DNA of 6,520 nt from Erysipelotrichaceae bacterium (GCA_017561615.1 JAFZBT010000102.1:1-6520); one strand, 5' to 3'. Numbered from the stretch's first letter, positions 1 through 5,376 are shown. Numbers and translations: made by a program. The notes: a model not told the origin generated them from the letters alone.

Positions 1-477
1 CGTCCAGCCAACCTGTTTGTCGCCAGCTTCATCGGCCGCACCAATCTGGCCAACGGCAAGCTGACGGTAAAGAACGGCAAGTGCATCATCTCCATGGCCG
101 ACGGCTACCAGTTTGAGATGGACAACATTCTTGAAGAGCAGCAGCATGACCAGGACGTCATTCTGGCCATCAGACCGGAAGAACTGGTCATCAACGATAA
201 GGAAGGCATTGCCGCCAAGGTCGACGACTCCGTCTTCCTGGGCCTCAATACCCACTACTATGTCTTAAGCGATGCCGTCCACTGCATCCATACCGAAGAC
301 AAGGACGATGACCGCTTCGAGCTGATCCAGGAATCCCTGATCGACGAGATCATCCCCAACGGCACGGATGTCCGGCTGAAGATCAAGAAGGAAAAGGTAA
401 ACGTATTTACGGCAGACGGTTCCAAGAACATTGTCAAGGGCGTTAAGAACGACAAGTATCTCTACGGCAACGACTAA
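1..477 (+). CDS. ABC transporter ATP-binding protein, C-terminal part (5' end outside window)
   Basis: Reading frame 1 is open from the first base to TAA at 475-477, giving 158 residues with no start inside the window. The first residues (RPANLFVASFIG) are the typical end of the nucleotide-binding domain in the CUT/Fbp/Pot class of importers. The remainder is the regulatory TOBE-type domain, recognisable by ILAIRPEELVI (about residues 55-65). Walker A, the signature motif and Walker B lie upstream of the window. In the family, this cytoplasmic subunit hydrolyses ATP to drive import through the permease. The permease gene starts 12 bp downstream, so the two are almost certainly co-transcribed and form one transporter. 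An acidic stretch (EDKDDD, near residues 98-103) sits inside the TOBE region. The substrate cannot be read from this fragment: ferric iron, polyamine or 2-aminoethylphosphonate relatives all share this layout. An internal ATG at 94 is not the true start, because conserved sequence continues upstream of it. Confidence 0.9.
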   Translation, partial: RPANLFVASFIGRTNLANGKLTVKNGKCIISMADGYQFEMDNILEEQQHDQDVILAIRPEELVINDKEGIAAKVDDSVFLGLNTHYYVLSDAVHCIHTEDKDDDRFELIQESLIDEIIPNGTDVRLKIKKEKVNVFTADGSKNIVKGVKNDKYLYGND

Positions 478-483
478 GGGGAG
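478..483 (+). promoter_or_regulatory. Shine-Dalgarno site of the permease gene
   Basis: GGGGAG lies directly after the stop codon of the ATPase gene and 6 nt before ATG at 490. It supports that start and tight translational spacing between the two transporter genes. Confidence 0.8.
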
Positions 484-489
484 ATCCTT

Positions 490-2187
490 ATGAACACGAA
501 GAAAAAGAACATTGTTCAGAAGCAGAAAAAGAACTACGACAGCTGGGTAATCGTCACCTTCGTGCTGCTGGCGTTCTATATCTTCTTCATGATCTACCCG
601 ATGATCTCGCTGGTAAAGCAGTCCTTCATGGACAAGGAAACCGGCGTCTTCTCCATGGTCAACTACCTGGAGTTCATCAACAACAAGTCCAACGTACTGG
701 CCCTGCAGCACAGCTTCAAGGTCTCCGTCTGGGTCACGGTCTTCTCCCTGATCCTGGGCGTGCCCCTGGCTTATTTCACCACCTGTTATAAGATCAGAGG
801 TTCCATGATCCTGCGCGTGCTGATCATTCTCTCCAGCATGTCGCCGCCGTTTGTCGGTGCCTTCTCCTGGGTCGTCTTCGCCGGAAACAACGGCATCTTC
901 ACCAGATTCATGAAGAACGTCTTCAACATCAAGATGCCCAGCATCTACGGCTTCAACGGCATCGTGCTGGTCATGTCCCTGAGTTTCCTGTCGCTGGTCT
1001 ACCTGTATGTCACCGGCGCGCTCAAGAACATCGACAACTCCCTGGTGGAAGCCAGTTCCAACCTGGGCACCACCGGCATCAAGCGCTTCATGAAGGTCAT
1101 CATCCCGCTGATCATGCCCACCATGCTGGCCAGCGCCCTGATGGTATTCATGAGAGCCTTCGCCGACTTCGGTACCCCGGTATTCATCGGCAAGGGCTAT
1201 CAGGTCTTCACCGTGCTGATCTATGACCAGTACTCCGGCGAAATGTCCCAGAACAAGGCTTATGCCGCCGCACTGAGCGTCATCGCCATCATCATCACCA
1301 CGGTCATCTTCCTGCTGCAGAAATGGGCCAACTCCAAGTTCACCTTCACGATGAATGCGCTGCATCCCATCGAGCAGAAGAAAGCCAAGCCGCTGCAGTC
1401 CGCGCTGATGCACTTCTACTGCTACTTCATTACCCTGCTGGCTTTCCTGCCGCAGATCTACGTCATCTTCACTTCCTTCCAGAGAACCAGTGAAAGCGGA
1501 CTGATCTTCAAGAAGGGCTTCTCGCTCAACAGCTACCGCTACGTTCTGGAAGCCTATTCCGACACCATCTGGAATACCATCAAGATCGCCGTCACCGCTC
1601 TTCTGCTGGTAGTATTGCTGGCAGTTGTCTGCGCTTACCTGGTAGTCAGAAGGAAGAACATCATGAACCAGACGCTCGACATCCTGACCATGATGCCCTA
1701 CATCATTCCGGGTTCCGTCATCGGCGTCGCCCTGATCGTTTCCTTCAACAGAAGCGTCATGGGCTTACCGGTACTGACCGGCGGACCGTTCATCATGATC
1801 GTGGCCCTGATCATAAGGCGTTCGCCTTATACCATCAGGTCGTCCGTGGCCATTCTCCAGCAGATCCCCCAGACCATCGAAGAAGCTTCCATATCCCTGG
1901 GTTCTTCCAAGGCCAAGACCTTCTTCAAGGTCACCCTGCCGATGATGCTCAACGGCGTCATCTCCGGAGCGATCCTGTCGTGGGTTTCGATCATAACGGA
2001 GCTGTCCACGGCCATCTACCTGTTTACCTACCGCACCAGAACCATGACGATCTCGGTCTACGAACTGGTTACCAAGGGTTCCTACGGCTACGCTTCCGCC
2101 ATGGCCGCCATCCTGACCCTGTTTACCACCATCTCGCTGATCCTCTACATGGTCGTCACCAAGGGCGAAGGCTCAGGTACTGCATAA
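490..2187 (+). CDS. Fused two-domain ABC transporter permease, FbpB/AfuB (ferric iron) type
   Basis: This 565-aa integral membrane protein has two homologous permease halves in one chain, the arrangement known from ferric-iron (FbpB/SfuB/AfuB) and thiamine (ThiP) importers. A basic N-terminus (residues 1-16) precedes the first helix (about 19-42). Helices continue to about 277, a soluble linker spans roughly 280-305, and the second half runs from about 306 to 556, for about 12 helices in total. Each half carries an EAA loop that docks on the ATPase: EASSNLG... at 187-210 and EEASISLG... at 464-487, both with the conserved glycine and the later I/L-P. Length is normal for the fused family. A good SD lies 6 nt upstream, and the ATPase gene ends 12 bp before it. 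No substrate-binding protein gene is in the window; it would be expected upstream. Ferric iron is the most common substrate for this architecture, but that is inference from family membership. Confidence 0.9.
   Translation: MNTKKKNIVQKQKKNYDSWVIVTFVLLAFYIFFMIYPMISLVKQSFMDKETGVFSMVNYLEFINNKSNVLALQHSFKVSVWVTVFSLILGVPLAYFTTCYKIRGSMILRVLIILSSMSPPFVGAFSWVVFAGNNGIFTRFMKNVFNIKMPSIYGFNGIVLVMSLSFLSLVYLYVTGALKNIDNSLVEASSNLGTTGIKRFMKVIIPLIMPTMLASALMVFMRAFADFGTPVFIGKGYQVFTVLIYDQYSGEMSQNKAYAAALSVIAIIITTVIFLLQKWANSKFTFTMNALHPIEQKKAKPLQSALMHFYCYFITLLAFLPQIYVIFTSFQRTSESGLIFKKGFSLNSYRYVLEAYSDTIWNTIKIAVTALLLVVLLAVVCAYLVVRRKNIMNQTLDILTMMPYIIPGSVIGVALIVSFNRSVMGLPVLTGGPFIMIVALIIRRSPYTIRSSVAILQQIPQTIEEASISLGSSKAKTFFKVTLPMMLNGVISGAILSWVSIITELSTAIYLFTYRTRTMTISVYELVTKGSYGYASAMAAILTLFTTISLILYMVVTKGEGSGTA
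1813..1830 (+). repeat. Perfect inverted repeat inside the permease gene
   Basis: ATAAGGCG and CGCCTTAT flank a central TT, so RNA could form a 7-bp stem with a GTTC tetraloop. It lies within the second permease half and encodes the I-R-R-S-P-Y stretch (residues 442-447). There is no T-run after it, so it is not a terminator. It may be chance. Confidence 0.5.
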
Positions 2188-2194
2188 CATGAAA

Positions 2195-2224
2195 AAAGGC
2201 GGGACTTCCCGCCTTTGTCTTTTT
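2195..2224 (+). terminator. Rho-independent terminator of the transporter operon
   Basis: AAAGGCGGG (2195-2203) pairs perfectly with CCCGCCTTT (2208-2216) around an ACTT loop, and is followed by GTCTTTTT (2217-2224). It begins 7 bp after the permease stop codon. Its T-tract directly abuts the SD (GGAGG, 2225-2229) of the next gene, which is unusual. Confidence 0.88.
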
Positions 2225-2229
2225 GGAGG
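2225..2229 (+). promoter_or_regulatory. Shine-Dalgarno site that fixes the GTG start of the small membrane protein
   Basis: GGAGG lies 8 nt before GTG at 2238. A TTG at 2223 in the same frame would overlap this SD and is therefore not the start. Confidence 0.8.
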
Positions 2230-2237
2230 TATCAACT

Positions 2238-2492
2238 GTGACCAAGATACATAAATACATCATCCAGGCATTGGCCATCCTGATCTTCGGCGTCTACGTG
2301 CTGCTCAACCGGGAAACGGTTAATCCCTACTTCGCGCTGGTATTATTGTGCTGCGCAGAGATCGTCATCACGATTCTCTATCTGGCTGTCAACCGCCGTA
2401 AACTGACCAAAGACGAGAGCACTCTGGACTTCATCTCCATTTATGCCTACATCGCGGTCATCATCATTATCTCCATGTGGTTTCTGATGTAA
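2238..2492 (+). CDS. Small three-helix membrane protein, function unknown
   Basis: I do not recognise this 84-residue protein. The GTG start is chosen because GGAGG sits 8 nt upstream; the same frame extends five codons further to a TTG that overlaps the SD. Three hydrophobic segments can be seen: about residues 7-23, 31-50 and 64-83. A short basic loop (NRRKLTKDE, 52-60) follows the second helix, and the chain ends inside the third helix. There is no signal-peptidase site and no catalytic motif. It lies between the transporter operon and manA, immediately after a strong terminator, and no convincing promoter is visible before it. It may be expressed by readthrough or from a promoter within the 3' end of the permease gene. 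A link to the transporter is possible from position only. The clean start, SD, hydrophobic pattern and following terminator favour a real gene. Confidence 0.75.
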   Translation: MTKIHKYIIQALAILIFGVYVLLNRETVNPYFALVLLCCAEIVITILYLAVNRRKLTKDESTLDFISIYAYIAVIIIISMWFLM

Positions 2493-2518
2493 GTCAGATC
2501 ATTATCATCGCCTAACAA

Positions 2519-2557
2519 AAGGATCAGTCAACATTGGCTGATCCTTGTTTTCATTTT
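2519..2557 (+). terminator. Terminator between convergent genes, probably bidirectional
   Basis: A 12-bp stem pairs 2519-2530 with 2535-2546 around an ACAT loop. It has one T-G wobble at 2528/2537 and is followed on the plus strand by GTTTTCATTTT (2547-2557). Read on the minus strand, the wobble becomes a C-A mismatch, but nine outer pairs remain and the hairpin is followed by TTTTGTT. It can therefore serve both the small membrane protein gene (+) and manA (-), whose stop codon at 2551-2553 is only 4 nt away. Confidence 0.85.
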
Positions 2558-3483
2558 ACGGTTACATAGAGGCATTCGCCGCTGCCTTCGATTTCGATCA
2601 GGTCATTACCGGCCGGTACCAGCCAGCTGTCACCCTTGCGGTAGGTCAGCTGCTGGTCACGGTAGCTTATGGTTCCCTGACCGTCCGTAAAGATCACGGC
2701 GGTGAAACTCAGCGGGGAAGTCTCTATGGAGATTCTCTCACCCAGAGGCGCGTAGCTGACGGTAAAGAGTTCATTGTCAGTCATCAGTGTTCTCTGCCCT
2801 TCAACATTGTCGACTGAGGTAATGACCGGTTTCAGATCGGTTACCTCGACAGCCCTGTCGATGTGCAGCTGCCGGGGATTGCCGTACTTGTCCCGGCGGT
2901 CATAGTCATAGACCCGGTAGGTCACGTCGCTGGACTGCTGGATCTCGGCGATCAGGCAGCCCTTACCGATGGCGTGCAGCGTGCCGGCTCTGATCAGGCA
3001 GTAATCGCCCTTGCGGACCGGAACGAAGTTGACATGTTCAAGAATGGTGTTGTTCTCAATGGCTGAGCGGAACTCTTCCCTGCTCATCTCATCCTTCATG
3101 CCGTAGATGATGCCGGCGCCTTCCGCGGCGTCGATGATGTACCACATCTCCGTCTTGCCGTGCTGATGCTCATGCTGCTGAGCGTAGGCTTCATCAGGAT
3201 GGACCTGCAGGGACAGATTGTCCCGGGCGTCGATGAACTTGATCAGAATGTCCAGACAGTTGCGGTCTTCACCCAGATAACCCGGCCTTTCCGCCAGGTA
3301 GTCAGCCAAAAGCTGACCGGTCTCCACCACGGTGCTGGGACCGGAGGGATGAACGGAAAGCTCCCAGGATTCGGCCACGGCGTCAAGGTCGCAGTTCTTT
3401 CCGAACTCTTCCTTCAGCCGGCTGCCGCCCCAGAGGAATTCCTTAAGTGCCGGCATCAGTCTGATCATCCGGTATTCTTTCAT
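2551..3483 (-). CDS. manA: Mannose-6-phosphate isomerase, class I (Firmicutes type)
   Basis: This cytoplasmic zinc enzyme interconverts mannose 6-phosphate and fructose 6-phosphate, linking mannose use to glycolysis and supplying mannose 6-phosphate for biosynthesis. The 310-aa cupin protein has the short form usual in Firmicutes. Family landmarks in order are FLWGG (16-20), QVHPDEAY (93-100), KTEMWYII (110-117), AGTLHAIGKG (166-175) and TYRVYDYDRRD (188-198). The expected zinc ligands Q93, H95, E112 and H170 and the catalytic arginine (R190) are all present. The start is ATG at 3483, chosen because AAAGGAG lies 8 nt upstream and because about 20 residues before the WGG motif match the family. 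The frame stays open upstream to 3663, but that extension has no family similarity and would run into the divergent gene. The gene is transcribed away from the DeoR regulator gene and converges on the small membrane protein gene. Confidence 0.95.
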   Translation of the reverse strand: MKEYRMIRLMPALKEFLWGGSRLKEEFGKNCDLDAVAESWELSVHPSGPSTVVETGQLLADYLAERPGYLGEDRNCLDILIKFIDARDNLSLQVHPDEAYAQQHEHQHGKTEMWYIIDAAEGAGIIYGMKDEMSREEFRSAIENNTILEHVNFVPVRKGDYCLIRAGTLHAIGKGCLIAEIQQSSDVTYRVYDYDRRDKYGNPRQLHIDRAVEVTDLKPVITSVDNVEGQRTLMTDNELFTVSYAPLGERISIETSPLSFTAVIFTDGQGTISYRDQQLTYRKGDSWLVPAGNDLIEIEGSGECLYVTVK

Positions 3484-3495
3484 CTTCATCGCTCC

Positions 3496-3516
3496 TTTCA
3501 CTGTTCTTTTCACTGT
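3496..3516. repeat. 9-bp direct repeat in the manA leader
   Basis: TTTCACTGT occurs at 3496-3504 and again at 3508-3516 (ACAGTGAAA on the manA strand), with a 12-bp period. The pair lies between the proposed manA -10 box and the start codon, and the copy nearer manA overlaps its SD. It could be an operator or chance. Confidence 0.55.
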
Positions 3517-3517
3517 C

Positions 3518-3547
3518 ATTCTACCTTCTGAACACGCAAACACGCAA
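3518..3547 (-). promoter_or_regulatory. Candidate manA promoter
   Basis: On the minus strand, TAGAAT (3523-3518) matches five of six bases of a sigma-A -10 box. TTGCGT (3547-3542) is a weak -35 box at an 18-bp spacing. Transcription would begin near 3511, leaving a leader of about 28 nt. The assignment is tentative because the -35 box is poor. Confidence 0.4.
3532..3547. repeat. Tandem 8-bp direct repeat in the manA-deoR intergenic region
   Basis: ACACGCAA occurs twice back to back (3532-3539 and 3540-3547). The distal copy supplies the proposed manA -35 box, and the other falls within the -35/-10 spacer. Confidence 0.6.
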
Positions 3548-3550
3548 TCA

Positions 3551-3586
3551 TTTTCCCTGTAACAATGGGAAAAAACGCCGTTTTCC
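3551..3586. repeat. Three alternating TTTTCC half-sites over the deoR promoter (candidate operator)
   Basis: TTTTCCC (3551-3557) and GGGAAAA (3567-3573) form a perfect 7-bp inverted repeat around a 9-nt centre. A further TTTTCC (3581-3586) forms a second inverted pair with GGAAAA, and lies 30 bp from the first copy, about three helical turns. The array covers the region expected to hold the -35 box and the spacer of the deoR promoter. Autoregulation by the adjacent repressor is an inference. Confidence 0.45.
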
Positions 3587-3594
3587 GCTATAAT
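3566..3594 (+). promoter_or_regulatory. Candidate promoter of the deoR-hydrolase operon
   Basis: A perfect -10 box TATAAT lies at 3589-3594. At 17-bp spacing the -35 position (TGGGAA, 3566-3571) matches only three of six bases. Transcription would start near 3601, about 25 nt before the DeoR start codon. The -35 position overlaps the GGGAAAA half-site. Confidence 0.6.
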
Positions 3595-3625
3595 GGAATT
3601 AACAAAGCCATAAGGAAATAATGAC

Positions 3626-4372
3626 ATGAGAAAAGAAGTAAGATGGAATAACATCATCGCCACGATCCGTGAGCAGCAGAACGTCAGCGTTCAGCAGCTG
3701 GCAGAGATGTACAATACCTCGCTGTCCACCATCCGCCGCGACCTGCAGGAGATGGAAGACCTTGCCATCATCGAACGCTACTACGGCGGGGCCCGGATCA
3801 ACGATTCCCGCATCTCCGAGCCGCCGATGATGCTTAAGCACGGCACCAACAGTCCCGCCAAGCAGGAAGTAGGCCGCTACGCCGCCTCGCTGATCAAAGA
3901 CAATCAGATGATCTACATCGACGCCGGCAGTGCCACCTTTGCGATGCTCGACTACATTCTGGCCCGCAACGTCACCGTGGTGACCATCGGCATTCCTCAC
4001 ATCAACAAGCTGCTGGAACGGGGCATCAATACCATCGTTCTGGGCGGCACGGTCCGCAAGTCGACCATGGCCATCACCGGCACCAAGACCCTGGACCAGT
4101 TTGATTCCTACTTCTTTGACGCCGCTTTCCTGGGCGTCAACGGCATCCATGAAAAGGTCGGCCTTTCCACCACCAATGACTTTGAAGCAGCCAATAAGCA
4201 CAAGGTCATTACCCGTTCCCAGATCACCTACGCGCTGGCTGACCATTCCAAGTTCAACATGATCTACCCGGGCAAGTACGCCGACATCGGCGAAGTCACC
4301 ATTCTGACCGACACCATCGGCACCTTCCCCGGTCCCATTGAAAACTGCGTTGAAATAAGTAATCTCAAGTAA
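3626..4372 (+). CDS. DeoR-family transcriptional regulator of sugar-phosphate metabolism
   Basis: This 248-aa protein has the normal length and layout of DeoR-family repressors. An N-terminal winged helix includes a helix-turn-helix at about residues 21-44 (SVQQLAEMYN..STIRRDLQ), followed by the wing motif ERYYGGA (50-56). The C-terminal sugar-phosphate sensor domain shows IDAGSATF (98-105, usually DSGTT), FLGVNGI (168-174), GLSTTNDFEAAN (179-190) and ADHSKF (205-210). DeoR-type regulators usually repress nearby sugar genes until a phosphorylated sugar binds this domain. The manA and pfkB-like neighbours suggest a hexose-phosphate effector, but the actual ligand is unknown. The start is ATG at 3626, with AGGA (3613-3616) 9 nt upstream. 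An ATG at 3621 is out of frame and stops after two codons. The next gene's SD overlaps this gene's stop codon, so the hydrolase is translated from the same transcript. Confidence 0.92.
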   Translation: MRKEVRWNNIIATIREQQNVSVQQLAEMYNTSLSTIRRDLQEMEDLAIIERYYGGARINDSRISEPPMMLKHGTNSPAKQEVGRYAASLIKDNQMIYIDAGSATFAMLDYILARNVTVVTIGIPHINKLLERGINTIVLGGTVRKSTMAITGTKTLDQFDSYFFDAAFLGVNGIHEKVGLSTTNDFEAANKHKVITRSQITYALADHSKFNMIYPGKYADIGEVTILTDTIGTFPGPIENCVEISNLK

Positions 4373-4384
4373 AGGAGAAACAGC

Positions 4385-5188
4385 ATGATCGAAAGAGTCT
4401 TCATACCCAAGCCCGGCGCCCGCTGGCAGATCCCGGGCATCTACAGTTTTCCCGAAGACGGTCAGGATAAATGGCCGGCCTTCCTGATCGTTCACGGCTA
4501 CATGTCCTATAAGGAAGGCGACGGCCTTTTCCAGGGCATGCTGGCACAACGGCTCGCTCAGTCCGGCATCGCCTCGCTGCGCATTGACTGCACCTCGATG
4601 GGCGAAAACCGCAATGACCGCCGCGACTACACTTACCCTAACCTGCTGACCGACGTGGAAACGGCTTACCGCGACATGCTGAAAAGACCTCAGATCGACA
4701 GTTCAAGGATCGGCATGATCGGTCATTCCCTGGGCGGCAAGCTGGTCTGTCTTTCCGCTGCTCTTAATCCTTTCTGCATCGTCACCCTCAACGGGGCGGC
4801 AACTGATAAGGAGATTCCCACTACCAAGACCAATCCGATGTTCCAGAATCACTGGGTAAACGACGAATACACCATCGTCCCCTGTTCCGACGGCCGTCAC
4901 GAACTGCTCTACAAGAGCTTCAACGACAGCGCTGAAGGCTACAGCGTCGCCGAAAGCATGAAGGACTACCAGGGCCATCTGGTCGTGGTGGTCGGCATGG
5001 CTGATCCCACCCTGCCGCCGCAGATCAGTCTGGAGTTCTTCAAAGAGTATCCGGGCCAAAAAAAGACCCTGCTGAAGATCGAAGACGCCAACCACACCTT
5101 CAACGCCAAGACGGGCGATTACACCAAGGTCCACGAGATGAATGACAGGCTTACCGCTATCCTCAAGGAGATCTGCAATCAGCGGTAA
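4385..5188 (+). CDS. Alpha/beta hydrolase (serine esterase/acyl-hydrolase type), substrate unknown
   Basis: This 267-aa protein shows the alpha/beta hydrolase fold: an early strand ending in FLIVHGYM (33-40, the oxyanion-hole HG), the nucleophile elbow GHSLGG (113-118, Ser115), a probable acid at Asp207 in GMADPTLPP, and the catalytic His237 in DANHTF. There is no signal peptide, so it should act in the cytoplasm. The family covers esterases, lipases, peptidases of the S9 type and deacetylases, and the sequence alone does not choose among them. AAAGGAG overlaps the upstream stop codon and lies 7 nt before the ATG, so the gene is coupled to the DeoR regulator gene. Its place in a sugar-phosphate locus makes a sugar ester or acylated glycoside a possible substrate, which is inference only. 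A strong terminator follows 48 bp after the stop. Confidence 0.88.
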   Translation: MIERVFIPKPGARWQIPGIYSFPEDGQDKWPAFLIVHGYMSYKEGDGLFQGMLAQRLAQSGIASLRIDCTSMGENRNDRRDYTYPNLLTDVETAYRDMLKRPQIDSSRIGMIGHSLGGKLVCLSAALNPFCIVTLNGAATDKEIPTTKTNPMFQNHWVNDEYTIVPCSDGRHELLYKSFNDSAEGYSVAESMKDYQGHLVVVVGMADPTLPPQISLEFFKEYPGQKKTLLKIEDANHTFNAKTGDYTKVHEMNDRLTAILKEICNQR

Positions 5189-5236
5189 ATCGCTCATAAT
5201 CAGCTCGGTTTAACAGCCCAACTTATTAAACATGAC

Positions 5237-5264
5237 AAAACACGCATCAGAAATGCGTGTTTTT
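5237..5264 (+). terminator. Rho-independent terminator of the deoR-hydrolase operon
   Basis: AAAACACGCAT (5237-5247) pairs perfectly with ATGCGTGTTTT (5253-5263) around a CAGAA loop, and the downstream arm runs into a T-tract ending at 5264. It separates the regulator operon from the pfkB promoter. Confidence 0.9.
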
Positions 5265-5325
5265 GCATGGCAGATATGCGCTTTCCCAGATTCGCTGCGT
5301 TGTTGTCTTTTCGTCCCGGAAACCA

Positions 5326-5354
5326 TTGAAAGGGCTTTTACAAGCCCGTAGAAT
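5326..5354 (+). promoter_or_regulatory. Strong sigma-A-type promoter of the pfkB-like gene
   Basis: TTGAAA (5326-5331) and TAGAAT (5349-5354) each match five of six consensus bases and are separated by exactly 17 bp. The start of transcription would be near 5361, giving a leader of only about 16 nt. This is the best promoter in the window. Its spacer holds the inverted repeat listed separately. Confidence 0.8.
5332..5347. promoter_or_regulatory. Candidate operator: perfect inverted repeat in the promoter spacer
   Basis: GGGCTT (5332-5337) and AAGCCC (5342-5347) are perfect inverted copies around TTAC, filling nearly the whole spacer between the -35 and -10 boxes. A protein bound here would block RNA polymerase. 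The neighbouring DeoR-family regulator is the obvious candidate but is unproven. There is no T-run after it, so it is not a terminator. Confidence 0.6.
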
Positions 5355-5376
5355 GGGGGTGTAAAGGCCAGTGAAC

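Noticed and set aside
476..489. Possible SD-sequestering hairpin AAGG...CCTT before the permease
   Set aside because: Only four pairs with a 6-nt loop; too weak to claim regulation.
265..1413. 382-aa minus-strand open frame opposite the transporter genes
   Set aside because: Its protein is extremely rich in H, D, G and Q in the pattern produced by reading GTC/ATC/CTG codons backwards. It has no SD or domain, and lies opposite well-supported ATPase and permease genes.
1980..2192. 70-aa plus-strand frame overlapping the end of the permease
   Set aside because: Out-of-frame H/R/G-rich reading of the permease sequence with no SD and no family.
3484..3489. ATG at 3489 as an alternative manA start
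   Set aside because: Only 2 nt separate it from the SD, whereas ATG at 3483 has 8 nt.
3160..3531. 123-aa plus-strand frame opposite manA
   Set aside because: Shadow of manA, like two other short frames at 2545-2817 and 2863-3066; the minus strand carries intact zinc-site motifs.
3484..3625. Catabolite-repression (cre) site in the manA-deoR intergenic region
   Set aside because: I looked for the CcpA cre pattern with its central CG and flanking TG/CA and found no acceptable match.
3621..3629. Two-codon mini-ORF (ATG ACA TGA) overlapping the DeoR start
   Set aside because: Too short to support as a regulatory ORF; the SD spacing favours ATG at 3626.
3484..3663. 60-codon upstream extension of manA to ATG at 3663
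   Set aside because: It would overlap the divergent regulator gene and its promoter, shows no family similarity, and a good SD supports the ATG at 3483.
3599..4549. 316-aa minus-strand open frame opposite the DeoR regulator and hydrolase genes
   Set aside because: Low-complexity antisense shadow with no recognisable domain; both plus-strand genes have clear family motifs and SD sites.
4703..5197. 164-aa minus-strand open frame opposite the hydrolase
   Set aside because: Antisense shadow of the hydrolase gene, with no motif or start signal.
5371..5376. GTG at 5371 as start of the kinase
   Set aside because: Only 3 nt from the AAAGG ribosome site; ATG at 5377 has 9 nt spacing and gives the family-typical N-terminus.
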